Shown here: one piece after another, positions 1 to 10,574 of the stretch | Layout: each line of letters starts with the position of its first letter | How positions within the stretch are numbered: the first letter of the stretch is position 1 | Program-made: the position numbers and the translations under genes | Origin: Mikania micrantha | Taxonomy: Eukaryota; Streptophyta; Magnoliopsida; Asterales; Asteraceae | Direction of reading: 5' to 3' | NCBI GenBank assembly: GCA_009363875.1 | Contig: CM018688.1 | Span: forward strand, 53,669,001-53,733,000 | DNA length: 64,000 bases | Notes under the pieces: model-generated | Told to the model about the DNA's origin: nothing | Database searches by the model: none | Seen by the model: only the letters and a program-made list of their open reading frames with translations

Positions 1-1403
1 TGAATACTTATTAATTTTTATTCAACTCGTGTAATACACGGGATACTAACATAGTTTGTAATAAATATAAATAATTGTTTTGATTATAAGCTAATGAAAA
101 ACACATTTTCTATTTAAAATATCCGATACGGCAATACTCGTCCTGATTTTGAAGTCTACTTTTGTTATTTTGCACAAGACTTGAGTAGCATAGCATATTC
201 TATTTATGAAATTTTGTGGGATCACTTGACACAACTAAAAAGTTTGTTTTGTAACAATAACATCATGGATTGAAGCTATCTTACAAGTTACGATATATTA
301 TTTCATAAAGCGATCCGATCCATTAAAACATTATTAGTCATATCAAATACAGTTAGGTTTTTATGGTGGCCCACTTGGGTTTGTTTTAGTGAACCAGATT
401 GGGTAAGTTGATTCGGTCGAATATGCGGGTCGCTTTTTTAAACTTTTAAATAAAGTAGCACTTTCTGCGTATACCAACAAATGACTGAAAACACCCACTT
501 TTTCAACAGCATATTCTTCGAATTATCCCCTTTGTTCACTCCATCACCTATTGAATTTAAGGTTTTTAATCTGGTTGTAAAAGTTTGTTTTTGTATGCTT
601 TGAATAGTAGACACAAAAAAGATTTCAACTGTCTTATCTGATTTGCTTTTTAACATATGCTCGAGCTCACCATAGAGAAATCTTACAATTTGATAAATCT
701 CCTAACCTCGTCTGAACAATATGCATCGGCCTGAATTTAATGCTTCAAACGGTTGAGTATCCCGTGATGCCCCGTCACGCATGTGCCCCCACGCCCATGT
801 GTAGGGAGAGAGGGCGCCAAGTGGGCGTGTCTATACCCCCCTCTTTTACCTACTTCACTCTTCATTACATATTGCCCAGATGTTAGATATTTTTTTGCCT
901 TTCCTACCGAGCCAAAATCATGTGAGCCATTTTTTTTAACTTTTTACAAACTAGAAGACAGAACCGGCTTGAACCCATTGTGTTTTACATTTATTTCCCC
1001 AACATTTAGACCATGGGTATGCATCTTGGTCCCAACCACTCCACGTAGGCGTCACGTAGGCGCCCACCACAACCACCCACTCCACCATTTGTGATGGAAA
1101 TGCCCCTTGGTTGATGAAAGGAAGGGAGAAGCGTTGGCAATGGTCGAAAATGGGGAAAAGAAAAGGAAGGGAGAAGCGTGGCTGTGGGCCTGTGGCCACG
1201 CCCAAGACACCAACACCCTAGGGAGCAGTGTTCCACCGGGTGTTCACGCCGACCCACGCCCCGCCCAAGGGGCATACCGCATCATCTTATAATTCGTGTT
1301 TTTAAGTTTTAACTTTAATGCATCGGAATCACAAATATAGAAGCAGAAAAGCGAGTTGAAAACCCTGACCTCCATGTTATTTCTGACTGACCTCTTATAA
1401 CAG
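1..1403. other. Intergenic, no gene seen; GC-rich tract inside
   Basis: I find no supported gene here. Most of it is AT-rich, but about 760-1290 is clearly GC-richer, with recurring ATGCCCC and ACGCCC words on both strands. It yields several overlapping short reading frames that look like no protein family. It may be a decayed MITE; I could not define its ends. Confidence 0.4.
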
Positions 1404-1413
1404 GACACGTGTC
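1404..1413 (+). promoter_or_regulatory. G-box (ACGT-core palindrome) upstream of the phosphatase gene
   Basis: GACACGTGTC is a perfect palindrome with a CACGTG core, followed at once by a second ACGT core (CACGTCAG). G-boxes bind plant bZIP and bHLH factors and are common in ABA- or light-responsive promoters. It lies about 170 bp before the start codon of the phosphatase gene and about 40 bp before the TATA-like box. The role is inferred from motif and position. Confidence 0.45.
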
Positions 1414-1447
1414 ACGTCAGTTGTCCCTGTAACCCACATTCCTGCAA

Positions 1448-1457
1448 CTATATTATA
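1448..1457 (+). promoter_or_regulatory. TATA-like box of the phosphatase gene
   Basis: CTATATTATA lies about 125 bp upstream of the ATG at 1582. It is followed by a pyrimidine/CA-rich stretch (around 1475-1500) typical of plant transcription starts. No transcript data are available, so the start site is a guess. Confidence 0.45.
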
Positions 1458-1581
1458 ACTGCCAAAATGCCAAACACTCATCTCTCACAGATCAACTCCT
1501 CCTTGCACTGAAAGCAAATCAAGAACTCAACCAATAGAAACGTGACAGGTGTCGAACCATCCGCATCGTTCTATCTCAACC

Positions 1582-4500
1582 ATGGCCGCTGATACGTTCG
1601 ATTCGAATGGTCCAGAGCTCTATACACCTCCATCCAATTTCTCCATGGTTGTTAATGGCGTATTCCGTTCCGGCTTCCCCGATCCCGTCAATTTCTCCTT
1701 TATCAAAACCCTTGGCCTACGGTCTATTGTGTATGTCGCTTTTTGTTTGTAAATTTGTATGGTTTGTATTTGGAGCTGCTTTCGATCAAACTGTGTAGTT
1801 GTTATTCGACAAAATCTGATGGATTTTTGGTGTTTTTTTTGTGTCAATTTTAGATATTTATGTCCTGAACCGTATCCGGAGCAAAACGTTGAGTTTTTGA
1901 AGGCTAACCGGATTCATCTATTTCAGTTTGGAATTGAAGGAGCTAAGGTATGGATTGAGTCATCCCATCAATGCTTTTTATAACCGGACCGAACGCTAAA
2001 TCAGACGTTATACTAGTTCACAGGTCGAACCAGATGACATAATTAACCTGTAAACAAACATAATCATGCTTAAAAGATATAGAGCTTGATTTTAATTTTT
2101 TATTCTTTTATTTTAGATATGAAAAGAAAGCGTCTGGTTCGCTTGTTTAACTTGCCCTGCTAGTAACCGACCACTAAGAGCTGTTCAAAAACATCAAAAC
2201 CATACCGGTTTTCGATTGGACCAATTGTGAAACTTGTGAAACAGTGCATCCGATTGAAGTATTGATGTGACATACATTCCTTTTTTTGACATTAATATTC
2301 ATAACCGTTTTTTTGGTTAAGTGGTTCGATTATTCAAACCGATTTTGTTTTGACAACCATAGCAGTAATAAATATTCTAAACTTTGCAACAGTATAATGA
2401 AATATTTATAACTTTGCATTGCTATATGTTTTTATCAATTTTAATGTTAATAAAGTATGAATTTTAGATAAACAAAAATGAAATTCAAACTAATAAAATA
2501 GAAAATTTCTTTTAAAAGAAAAAACAAAAAAAATGGTTCAAATGATCTAACTTTTGTCAAACAAGTGCATTTCTTGAAAAGAATTAGGAATCTGGGTGGG
2601 TCAGTGGATGCATTTGGAATATGGGTGGTCCGCTACCCTCACAAGCGGAGTTCAGCTTTGGATTGTGTGTCCGCTATTACTACCGGCGGATCCTAGCCAA
2701 ATGATTGGAAGTCCGCATATGGCACTGAATCCATTAACCACCGGCCGGACTTTGTTCCGCATTTGAGAGCAACGGATTTAACCATATCCGCACTTGGGAG
2801 TAGCGGATTCTAAGCATGGGAGTAGCAGATTCAAGGAGTAGTTGAATATTCCAAGGGGCGCTGCTCACCAGCAAACATGTACGTGTAGTCTTCTCACTTT
2901 CTAGGGGCCTTTTTACATTTTAGTTGCATGGTAATATTAAGTGGCAGACCCATAATTTCTTTTCATAGTAGCGAAAATTTTTTAGGTTTGATGGGGTTCA
3001 AGTTGGGTTGAGTCATGTTAAAAAACGACAATCAAACTAAATTTCATATATAAAGACATAATGAAAATATAATGTATCTAAAGTTGTTCACCACGTGATT
3101 TTATTTTATATATATATTCAAAACAACATATAAGGAGACATTCCTTAGTAACTCTTTCTATATAAAACAAATACAATTATCGCTTATATTCTCATAAGTA
3201 ATTCGATTAAGCAAATATAACTTCAAGTATTATGTTAATATGTTATTTAAATTAATAATATAAATTTTTATAATGGGCGCCAGGGCCGACTTGAGAATTG
3301 GGGGTGCCCAGGACGAGTAAAAAAAAGACACCTTAGTGAATTCAAATATTAAAGTAGATGTGTTCAAACAAACAGAAAATTGGGTGTCAGAATTTGTCAG
3401 TGCCAATGATTGGACTCCTATACGAGGCATATAGACCTATGTTTCTAATTTGTCGGAATTTGTGGGTGGGGTGTTAAAATAAAAAAATTGAGTTTGTGAA
3501 TAACCAATCCCATATTTCTAAGTAGCATATGAAAAAATTTAATATGTGATTCAGTTTTCATTAATAATTAGAAAAATGTTAAATAAACAAGGTAATATAT
3601 TTTTCACTCTAAAACCACCTCCTAAAGATGTAACAGAAACCTTTTCAAGTGAAATGTAAGTGCTTACGTGCGCCATCTTTCAACCAAGGCACTTATCAAA
3701 GCATGACCAACCTTACTACATTCACAATTAATAAGAATACCAAAACCAGTATCGTTTGATATATTTTTCATCGTCGGATGAATAAGATGGTTTTTTTATG
3801 TGACGTCAAAATCTCTGGTCACCACGCCTAACATTTAACGGATCTTTATCCGCATAATCATTATAATTTAACAAATGAATAGCACGATGCCTATGTTTCA
3901 GAAGCAAAACATCACTCATAAGTGGACCTGAACCTATTCTTAAACTTATATTGTATAAAATGAAAAGTTAGTAAAAAACTTAAAAAATGAGATGACTTGT
4001 GATATTGAAGTCTTTGAAAGTGAGATGTTTGTGAAATTGAAAGTGAGAGCAAATCTTAAGAAACGAAGTTGTTATAAGGAGAACGATATGCATGAAATAA
4101 TTATTATGTAACGTACTTCATGCAACTTCACGTGAATGAAAAAAGCCCATGTGCAATCAATTTCTGAAACAACATACAGGTTCACGTGAAGCTTTTCAGT
4201 AATAAACTCTGGTGTAATTAACTGAATCCGTCGGTGCCATATGCGGACTTCCAATCATTTGGCTAGGATCCGCCGGTAGTAATAGCGGACACACAATCCA
4301 AAGCTGAAGTCCGCTTGTGAGAGCAGCGGACCACCCATATTCCAAATGCATCCGTTGACCCACCCAGATTCCTAATTCTCTTCAAGAAATGCACTTGTTT
4401 AACAAAAAATTCGTGATCTAACATATATAATGGTAGTCATGGCAGTATCTAATATGCAGGAACCTTTTGTCAGCATCCCTGAAAACACAATTTGTGAAGC

Positions 4501-5795
4501 ATTAAAAATTGTTCTTGGTATGCATGCAATCTATTTATTTCACATTGAATTTAGAATATATATATTTGGAAGATATATTGTTTGGGTCTTTTCTCACAAT
4601 ACTTTGCCGTTTAACAGATGTAAAAAATCACCCTATGTTGATTCATTGCAAAAGAGGCAAGGTATGAGACTCATATTCTTTAGGGCTGATTCAAACTTTG
4701 AGGAGGCTTAAAGCAAAAAACAAACCTAACGCTCTTTTGAGAAAAAAAAATTATTATTCTTATATATTGGTAGACCAAGAACACTTATCAATTTCAGCCT
4801 GAGCTAGCCCAATTCAATTTTTAAGCCCAGTTGTATATCCATATATAAAGGCGGGCAAAGAAAACCAGACCGGTCATACCCGAACCGATGAATACAAATG
4901 GGTCCGGTTTTTTAGACAAATCAAAATCGGAACTGGTTCCACCTATACCTGGCCAAAACCCGAACCAGAACCGGCCAAAACCCGAACCGGAACCGGTCGA
5001 AACCTGGAACTGGAACCGGGTATTGACTTTGTTGACCGGAACAGGAACTGGTTCCGGAACCAAAACCGGTTAAAAAAACCCGATTTGTGCACCTCTATCC
5101 ATATTATATACACAAATAACTATTAAAAATAGAGACTTACTATTTTTGAGACCCTAATTATAGATTAAACTGATTGACCAATTGAATCTCCCACATCAAT
5201 ATCACACTTAACATATTAAAATGCGAATAACATAAATAAAACAATTAACATGATAAAATACATGATGTTAGAAATCATTGTCCGTATATAGTTGTAGTAT
5301 ATTTTGAAGCTTATAAAAGTGTATATATTTGTTTTATAAGCCACCATAAACATGTTAAATCAACTATTAACGTATGTAGCATGATAAGTTAAATGTATTA
5401 TTCGCGCCATAAAAGCTTAAGTGAGTTGAACCATTTAGACACTTTTGTAATCGTTTAATTAACGTGTTGACTCATTCATGATGTGAATCCTTTTAGCTTC
5501 ATATCGAGTCTTGTAAACGGCCAACTCTAACTAGTAAGCTTATCTGAGAAATTTAAGATTTTTTTTTCAGTGAAATTATATGGACATATATTTCGAAATT
5601 TGACACTGATATTGATTGGTTCAGCACCGGACCGGTTGTCTAGTGGGGTGTTTAAGAAAGATTCAAAGATGGTGTCTAACATCAATCTTTGATGAATACC
5701 AAAGATTTGCAGCAGCAAAGGCTAGAATCTCAGATCAGAGGTTTATGGAGCTTTTTGATGCTTCTGTATTTGAAGATATACCATGTCAATGTTAA
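1582..5795 (+). CDS. PFA-DSP: Atypical dual-specificity phosphatase, PFA-DSP family (5 exons)
   Basis: Plant and fungal atypical DSPs are small cytosolic phosphatases; Arabidopsis PFA-DSP1 and yeast Siw14 remove the 5-beta phosphate of inositol pyrophosphates. Exons read from sequence: 1582-1730, 1854-1947, 4460-4517, 4618-4661, 5625-5795. All introns are GT-AG and join in frame to 171 residues, a normal family length. Exon 1 has the family's FRSGFPDPVNF segment, exon 2 CPEPYPEQN and FQFGIEG. The Cys-X5-Arg loop HCKRGKHRTG (Cys111, Arg117) is split between exons 4 and 5, and the tail has the family motif DEYQRFAAAKAR. ATG 1582 is chosen because an in-frame GTG at 1549 is the only upstream alternative. 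No frameshift or stop is seen, so the gene looks functional. Odd: intron 2 is 2.5 kb because of a Mutator-like insertion, and intron 4 holds a hAT-like MITE. The exact paralogue is uncertain. Confidence 0.94.
2552..4413. mobile_element. Mutator-like non-autonomous TIR element in intron 2
   Basis: The ends are long inverted repeats. About 2558-2730 is the reverse complement of about 4226-4407 with few mismatches; the shared outer end reads TTTTGTCAAACAAGTG on the left. The element is flanked by a perfect 9-bp direct repeat TGATCTAAC at 2543-2551 and 4414-4422, the duplication size typical of Mutator-like elements. The interior is AT-rich and I see no transposase frame, so it is non-autonomous. 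It makes up about three quarters of intron 2 of the phosphatase gene, and its right end is about 46 bp before the exon 3 acceptor. Confidence 0.85.
4846..5097. mobile_element. hAT-like MITE in intron 4
   Basis: A 252-bp element with short inverted ends (TAAAGGCGGGCAAA on the left, TAGAGGTGCACAAA read inward from the right), matching the usual hAT end style. It is flanked by 8-bp repeats TCCATATA (4838-4845) and TCCATATT (5098-5105), seven of eight matching. The inside is low-complexity and rich in GAACCGG-like words. Reading frames across it on both strands are products of that repeat. It lies inside intron 4 of the phosphatase gene. Confidence 0.75.
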
Positions 5796-6890
5796 TGTTT
5801 TAAGAGCTAAACACAAGGGCATTTTTGTCTTTTGTTCGGTTAGATAACTTAGAAGCACATCTAATTTAGTTGAGTTTGGTCACTCTATGATATGAACTTT
5901 TATAATTTTGATATTGAAAATTATATAAATATGAGTGGCATGGTCTGATGGGTGTTCAACAACCCCTTTTAAACGTTACCAAATCTTCAAACCTAAATAA
6001 ATTGGTCGATTTTTTAATTATATCGAAATAACGGTTTGTGTTTGAAGGTTTAACGATTCAGTTTGTATAAAGTTTAAAATTAGTTGTATGCATCGACCGC
6101 TTTGTTAGGGATTCAGGTATTACAAACACGTACACAACACAAACAAAATGCTACAAAAAGCTACGAATTACGATCAGGAAACCTTTTTATTGCTTTCTAG
6201 TTATCATTGTTCATGATGAAGAAGCCCAGATACAAGAGGAGTAAATATAAAAAATTCAATTCGAGTTACTAATTTAATGAAAAGAAAACAAAAAATGGGC
6301 ATCAGAAATTCAGAATAGCCCAAAGGGGTGCCACCAAGCCCCATCTCGGTTATCTTTTAACTTTCAGTCCAATCATAGCACACATAACCTAACATGTTTG
6401 TTCTTTGAACGACTTAAAATGCACACATTCAAGGCGAGATTTCAACCGTTTCATCGGATTTGACATTTTGGAGCCTAGGCCCGAGCCCACTGCCAGAGAA
6501 ACCCCACAACTAGGTAAACCGCCTTACCTTGACTCAATAATATGTCATGGCTCATATTCAAACTAAGACATCTCACAAGGAAATCACAAGGTAACAACTA
6601 GCCTAGAATACATTTGGTTACGTAACACGCTTAAGTCTTGACCTTTATTATGTATATAAGAATTGTATAATATGAAAACTTAATCTTAGAGAGAAAACAA
6701 ATAAACCCAATCTGGGTCTTAAATTGGAATGTTAAAATAAGTATGTGGTATACATTAAAATTAAATAAAAATTGGGTTTTGAAATAAAAATCACTTTTAA
6801 TATTGTTTAATGTGAATCACATATTTATTTTAAAAAGTTTAAATATAAAGCGCAAATATGGTTAAAAGATTTCCTCTCTAAAATCCCTAT
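5796..6890. other. Intergenic, nothing recognised
   Basis: 3' flank of the phosphatase gene followed by AT-rich sequence. I see no open frame with protein-like composition, no RNA gene and no clear repeat boundary. Confidence 0.5.
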
Positions 6891-6964
6891 ACATACATAC
6901 ATACATACATACATACATACATACATACATACATACATACATACATACATACATACATACATAC
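6891..6964. repeat. (ACAT)n microsatellite
   Basis: About 18 uninterrupted tetranucleotide units. It sits between CCCTAT and AGGGAAATAAT, a context that recurs around 52322-52371 in reverse complement and around 56066-56090. Confidence 0.97.
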
Positions 6965-7095
6965 AAACACACACAGGGAAATAATAATTTGAAAACCACT
7001 TCTTCGTGAGAAAACTGTGACAAGTAGGCAAAAATCACGTAAAAAAACGTATTTTTTTTGAAATTTTTTTTACAGGTTTATAACACTACTGGGCT
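6965..7095. repeat. Dispersed repeat end, copy 1
   Basis: The stretch after the microsatellite (AATAATTTGAAAACCACTT and onward) recurs at about 56085-56118. Its reverse complement recurs at about 52208-52330, again next to a tetranucleotide microsatellite. This is one transposon-like repeat family whose full ends I could not fix. Confidence 0.6.
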
Positions 7096-7680
7096 GTGAC
7101 AACCAGTACCAAACCGTCAGGAAACTGTACGAACTGTACGGTAGTACAACAGTTACAGGCTATAAATAAATACTTAAGTGTATTTATCTGATAAACTATG
7201 AACAAAGTACAAAACAACATGACAATTGAGACATCACAAGACAAGATGAACAAAAACAATACAAGTAACAATGTGTGCAGTAAAACAAAATACAAAAGTC
7301 GTCGCACAGATCTTTCAATAACAAGGATCAGATGATTGAAAATCTAATGGGAAAAGACAAATGAATGAGAATTATCATGCTAAAATCTACAAACGACTGT
7401 GAGGATATCAATAATTAACAATATCCGGTATCATTACGTAAATGTCAAGCAGACAGCGTATTCGTGTGGGAGACGATTCATATGAATATTTATGTTAGTT
7501 TGATGTTTTAAATGATATTTGGTATTAGAAAATCAAATCAGAAAGCGAAACTGATGTCAGATTCGTATAGTTAGCGCTCATTACGAAAACGTGCGTAAGT
7601 TGCGCCTTCTGATGAAACCATAAAAATAAACGTTTTCGAACTTTAAAATAATAAATTTTTGGCGGTATAGGGTTGTAAAT

Positions 7681-7764
7681 CTTTCTACCTCTCGGGGTAT
7701 AATGACAGACCGAGAGGCTCGACTAGAAAGAATAGGCGGAGAAATTTTGTGTTATATATGGTAA
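7681..7764 (+). pseudogene. rps8: Plastid rps8 fragment (C-terminal end)
   Basis: In frame from 7681 it reads LSTSRGIMTDREARL and ends GGEILCYIW before the TAA at 7762-7764, the conserved end of plastid ribosomal protein S8. The upstream part (GGCGGTATAGGG...) is still recognisable to about 7660 but has frame-breaking changes. It lacks the rest of the gene and is in nuclear repeat DNA, so it is not functional. Confidence 0.9.
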
Positions 7765-7868
7765 TCTTTCTAATATCCGAATTAAATAGGAAACTTTTTT
7801 TTTTTGTGAAAAAGAAAAGAGAAGGGGTGGGTTGTCTAATAGGGTTCTTCATCCACTAGTTGATACTT

Positions 7869-8024
7869 CAAGAAGGTTTGATTACTGAATCGCTTCCCAA
7901 CGGCATGTTCCGGGTTCGTTTAGATAATGAAAATATGATTCTAGGTTATGTTTCAGAAAAGATCCGACGTAGTTTTATACGAATATTGCCAGGAGATAGA
8001 GTCACAATTGAAGTAAGTCGTTAT
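7869..8024 (+). pseudogene. infA: Plastid infA fragment (translation initiation factor IF-1)
   Basis: The frame reads EGLITESLPNGMFRVRLDN, then GYVSEKIRRSFIRILPGD, then a VTIEVSRY segment: the S1/OB-fold core of plastid IF-1. The first few codons, including the usual ATG, are degraded, and the match stops after SRY where the host repeat resumes and gives a TGA. Plastid infA has moved to the nucleus in many angiosperms, but this copy has no transit peptide and is truncated at both ends, so I call it a relic rather than a transferred gene. Confidence 0.9.
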
Positions 8025-8944
8025 TTATTATGAATCACCACCTAAAAGTATTTAAATTAAACTATTTTATAAAAATTATACGTATTTAACGTAACGTATC
8101 GAAATAACGTAATTAAAAATAAACCGATCGAGACCCAATACGCGGGTAAAAACCCGGACTATAAAACCCTTTTTCTTCCTTTTTGTCACCCCCCAAATTC
8201 CCACGTGCGGTGTCAGACCGCGTGGTGTGACGTGGCCAAAATCACAGCTCTCGGTCATATCGAACGACTCTATATGCGTTTGAATAAGACCATGGTTAAC
8301 AAATTCAAATAGTTAAATGATACATCCAGTGGAAATTCAGTTGTTTATGCAACGGAATAAAATAGTTTGTAAATGCAACGGAAAATAAAAGTGACTGACA
8401 CTACATTGTTTGATACACATCATAAGATATAAAATGTTTGTTCAAAAGATATGAAATGGATGCAATGTTAAATCTCGTGCTCGTTTGCCCTATGTGCATC
8501 CTGATCCATAAGCAGCTAGTTACCTGAGAATACATGTTTAAGAAAAAGTGTCAACACATAGGTTGGTGAGTTCATAGGTTTTGATATACATACATAAGTA
8601 ATAAAATGTTTGTCACGTGTCATACTGTTTATTATATGTTAGTTTCGAGCCCTAGGCTCCCAAGTGTCAGTTGCGTCTACCGAACTAGACCTGTTAGCTC
8701 TTGCATCCGCCATGTCTCGTAAAAACAATGGCGCGATGGGTCGAGATTACACGTGTCCCGACCTCCGGTTAGTATTGGCGTCGCGTGGGATTCGTCACAC
8801 CCAATAGATCTATCTAAACTCACCTCGTTGTTTAAAGTTATGTGGATGGCAGCTCAGGAATGTCTTGAAAGTACATCCCTTGTTGCCGCTGCTGTGAGAT
8901 CATGTTCGTATGTAGTCAAAGTTATTCGTTAGTGGTCGCGTTTG

Positions 8945-9130
8945 CTATGCTAAGTTAGTTGGGTGTGAGTTAGTGTTAGTACCATTGTTCGTCCCACTTG
9001 TCTCGCTCTGTAGACGGTTGGCCTTGTATTCAGCGATGGCCTTGCTGACTCTGCGCTCTACCATCGCTCGGATGGCCGCTGAGCCGATGGGTCGTTTATG
9101 TGAGCGGACATGTGTTCCTCTTCCAGCCAT
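8945..9130 (-). pseudogene. Retroelement-like ORF fragment, basic 61 aa
   Basis: Short minus-strand frame with a basic N-terminus (MAGRGTHVRSHKRP), a helical middle with many Ala, Arg and Glu, and an Asn/Thr-rich tail. It follows two other minus-strand fragments (9614-9767, 9253-9621) in the same direction. The style resembles N-terminal Gag or accessory frames of plant Ty3 elements, but I do not recognise the family. It has no PBS or LTR of its own orientation next to it. Confidence 0.35.
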
Positions 9131-9252
9131 TGGTTAGTTCTATATAAAATAGATAGTGTGTTAGTCCTACTAGTCATAATAGTTCATATGAGCACAACCT
9201 GTCATCTAGGTGTACAACATAAAATAAAATACACTGAAATAAAACAAACTAA

Positions 9253-9621
9253 CTACTCAGAGGCAATCGTGGAGTGAGATTCCCCACTACTAGCAGGTCC
9301 GTCGTCGTGCTCCTCGAAGGGCTCCTCCTCGGGGTACTCCTCAAGGTCCTCCTCCTCCTCAAACTGCTGCTCTTCTTCAGGCTCCGGCTCCTCGATGAAC
9401 TGCGCCACCCAGGCGTTCATCATCGCATCACTGGCCTGTATCTGAGCAGTATTCTCCTCAGACACTATCTCGACCGCTCCCAGCCGAGCCCCATGCTCCT
9501 GGATCACTGTGGTGACAGCATCCCTGTGCTCCTCTAGGTGTCCGGTCCTAGCACGCAGCTCCGCTAGCTCAGCCGCCATCTCCTCCTGCCTTCTAATGGT
9601 GCCCTTGGTCATATCAGCCAA
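9253..9621 (-). CDS. Unknown ORF: coiled coil plus acidic tail (122 aa)
   Basis: The first about 75 residues have a heptad-like pattern (EEMAAELAELRARTGHLEE), then a segment AWVAQFIEEPEPEEE leads into a strongly acidic stretch of Glu, Asp and Pro to the end. The base composition (GC-rich, codon-like) differs from the AT-rich surroundings, which argues for real coding history. It lies antisense to the composite LTR-like repeats that flank it. This fits either a minus-strand gag fragment or an antisense ORF of the sort known upstream of the 3' LTR in some Ty3 lineages. No function is assigned. Confidence 0.45.
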   Translation of the reverse strand: MADMTKGTIRRQEEMAAELAELRARTGHLEEHRDAVTTVIQEHGARLGAVEIVSEENTAQIQASDAMMNAWVAQFIEEPEPEEEQQFEEEEDLEEYPEEEPFEEHDDGPASSGESHSTIASE

Positions 9622-9767
9622 GAGATATCAGCCAAGAGATCTCCTCCTGCCTGCTAATGGCGCCATCTCCTCCTGCCATCTCCTCCTTCCGCAGGTACTC
9701 AACCTGCCCCCAGAGATGTCGGTTATCGTCGCGGAGGGCCCTGACCTCTCCGATCAGCTCATATAGT
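9614..9767 (-). pseudogene. Coiled-coil fragment upstream of the acidic ORF
   Basis: Immediately adjoining the composite repeat at 9768, the minus strand reads ELIGEVRALRDDN, then RHLWGQVEYLRKEEMA, a charged coiled-coil segment that leads into the same region as the 122-aa ORF. Local short duplications (9590-9680: CTCCTCCTGCC and CAGCCAAGAGAT repeated) break the frame. The longer open frame extending to 10054 reads through repeat DNA and is not counted. Confidence 0.4.
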
Positions 9768-10574
9768 GTGACAACCAGTACCGAATCTTCCGACAATCCG
9801 TACGGTATGTGTACTTTCACAATGACTACGTGTAAATAACTATGTGTAAATAACTGTGTGTGAATAACTATAGATGTATGAATAACTATTTGATAAACAG
9901 TAGGGTAAAAAAACAGGGCTATAGAACAGTATATCAGTTGTATGTATTTGAATGAAAATTCAAGTACTGAAATACAACAAATCACGAGAAATAACAAGGA
10001 TGAAAACAAGTGACATAAACATATCGATTGTGATCTGATTTCCAAAAATAACAAAAATCAGATTACCGACAAAATCAGTGAGAAAACAATGTGAAACTAT
10101 TCATAACAATGTGAAAACAGTTAGGATTAGCTGAGTCCGTTTGTGAGAATGTACAATTCAAAATAACAGTTCAGTATCGTGTACGAACGATGAACTGACA
10201 AAGTGTTTGCGTGGGTGACGATTCACACAAACATACCTGTGAGTTTAACGTTCTGAACGGCAACTGAAAAATAGAAAACCAAATCAGAAAGTGAAACGTA
10301 CGATCGTATTCGTACAGTTAGCGCTTTGTACGAAAACGCGCGTAAGTTACGTTTTCTGACGAAACGGCAAAAAAAATAAACGATTACGAACGTGAAAATA
10401 ATAAAAATAAAATAGAAATAATATTTATTAGGAATTTCCACCTAAAAAGATTTAAGTTAAACTATTTTTATAAAACTATACATAAACCAGAACTAGACTT
10501 GTTAGCTCTTGCCTCCAACATGTCTCGTAAAAACAATGACGCGATGGGTCGAGATTACACGCGTCTAGACCTCC
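9768..10574 (+). repeat. Composite LTR-like repeat, copy 2 (left part)
   Basis: Diverged copy of 7096-8823, starting TGTGACAACCAGTACCG and keeping the GGTGACGATTCAC box. Relative to copy 1 it lacks the plastid insert and about 600 bp (copy 1 about 8090-8680). The tandem retrotransposon interrupts it after GACCTCC; the rest of this copy resumes at 31806-31863. Confidence 0.6.
10570..10574. repeat. Target-site duplication CCTCC, left
   Basis: Matches 31806-31810. Copy 1 of the composite repeat has a single CCTCC at the equivalent place (about 8760), so these are the two halves of one insertion site. Confidence 0.9.

Larger units (their letters stand above)
7655..8024 (+). other. Nuclear plastid DNA insert (NUPT): rps8 3' end to infA
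   Basis: About 370 bp match the plastid order rps8-infA: the C-terminal codons of ribosomal protein S8, a short spacer, then most of infA. The related repeat at 9768-10490 runs straight through this place (AATAATAAAAATAAAATAG, then on to TATTTATTAGGAA), giving an empty-site comparison. The insert therefore arrived after the two repeat copies existed. Ends are approximate to a few bases because of A/T runs. Confidence 0.88.
7096..8823 (+). repeat. Composite LTR-like repeat, copy 1
   Basis: It begins TGTGACAACCAGTACC and has a TATA-like CTATAAAA near 8160. It contains the GGTGACGATTC-like box (diverged here) also seen in the other Ty3 LTRs of this window. A second copy starts at 9768. From about 8184 (TGTCACCCCCC) it resembles the start of an LTR in the other orientation, so it seems to be an old composite. 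Both copies run to the same end word CACCTCG. Copy 1 is interrupted by plastid DNA at 7655-8024. No PBS or PPT is visible. Confidence 0.55.

Noticed and set aside
783..1292. Several GC-rich frames upstream of the phosphatase gene
   Set aside because: They overlap on both strands, have no domain-like features, and look like decayed repeat sequence.
3280..3330. A possible further transposon terminus (GGGCGCCAGGGCCGAC)
   Set aside because: It lies inside the Mutator-like element and resembles some hAT ends, but I found no partner end or target duplication.
4821..5073. Overlapping Pro/Asn/Gly-rich frames on both strands
   Set aside because: They arise from low-complexity GAACCGG-like sequence inside the hAT-like MITE in intron 4.
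6825..7031. 68-aa minus-strand frame with repeated Cys-Met-Tyr-Val
   Set aside because: Direct translation of the tetranucleotide microsatellite.
7869..8024. Functional nuclear infA
   Set aside because: Both ends are truncated, the start region is degraded, there is no transit peptide, and adjoining rps8 DNA shows a plain plastid fragment.
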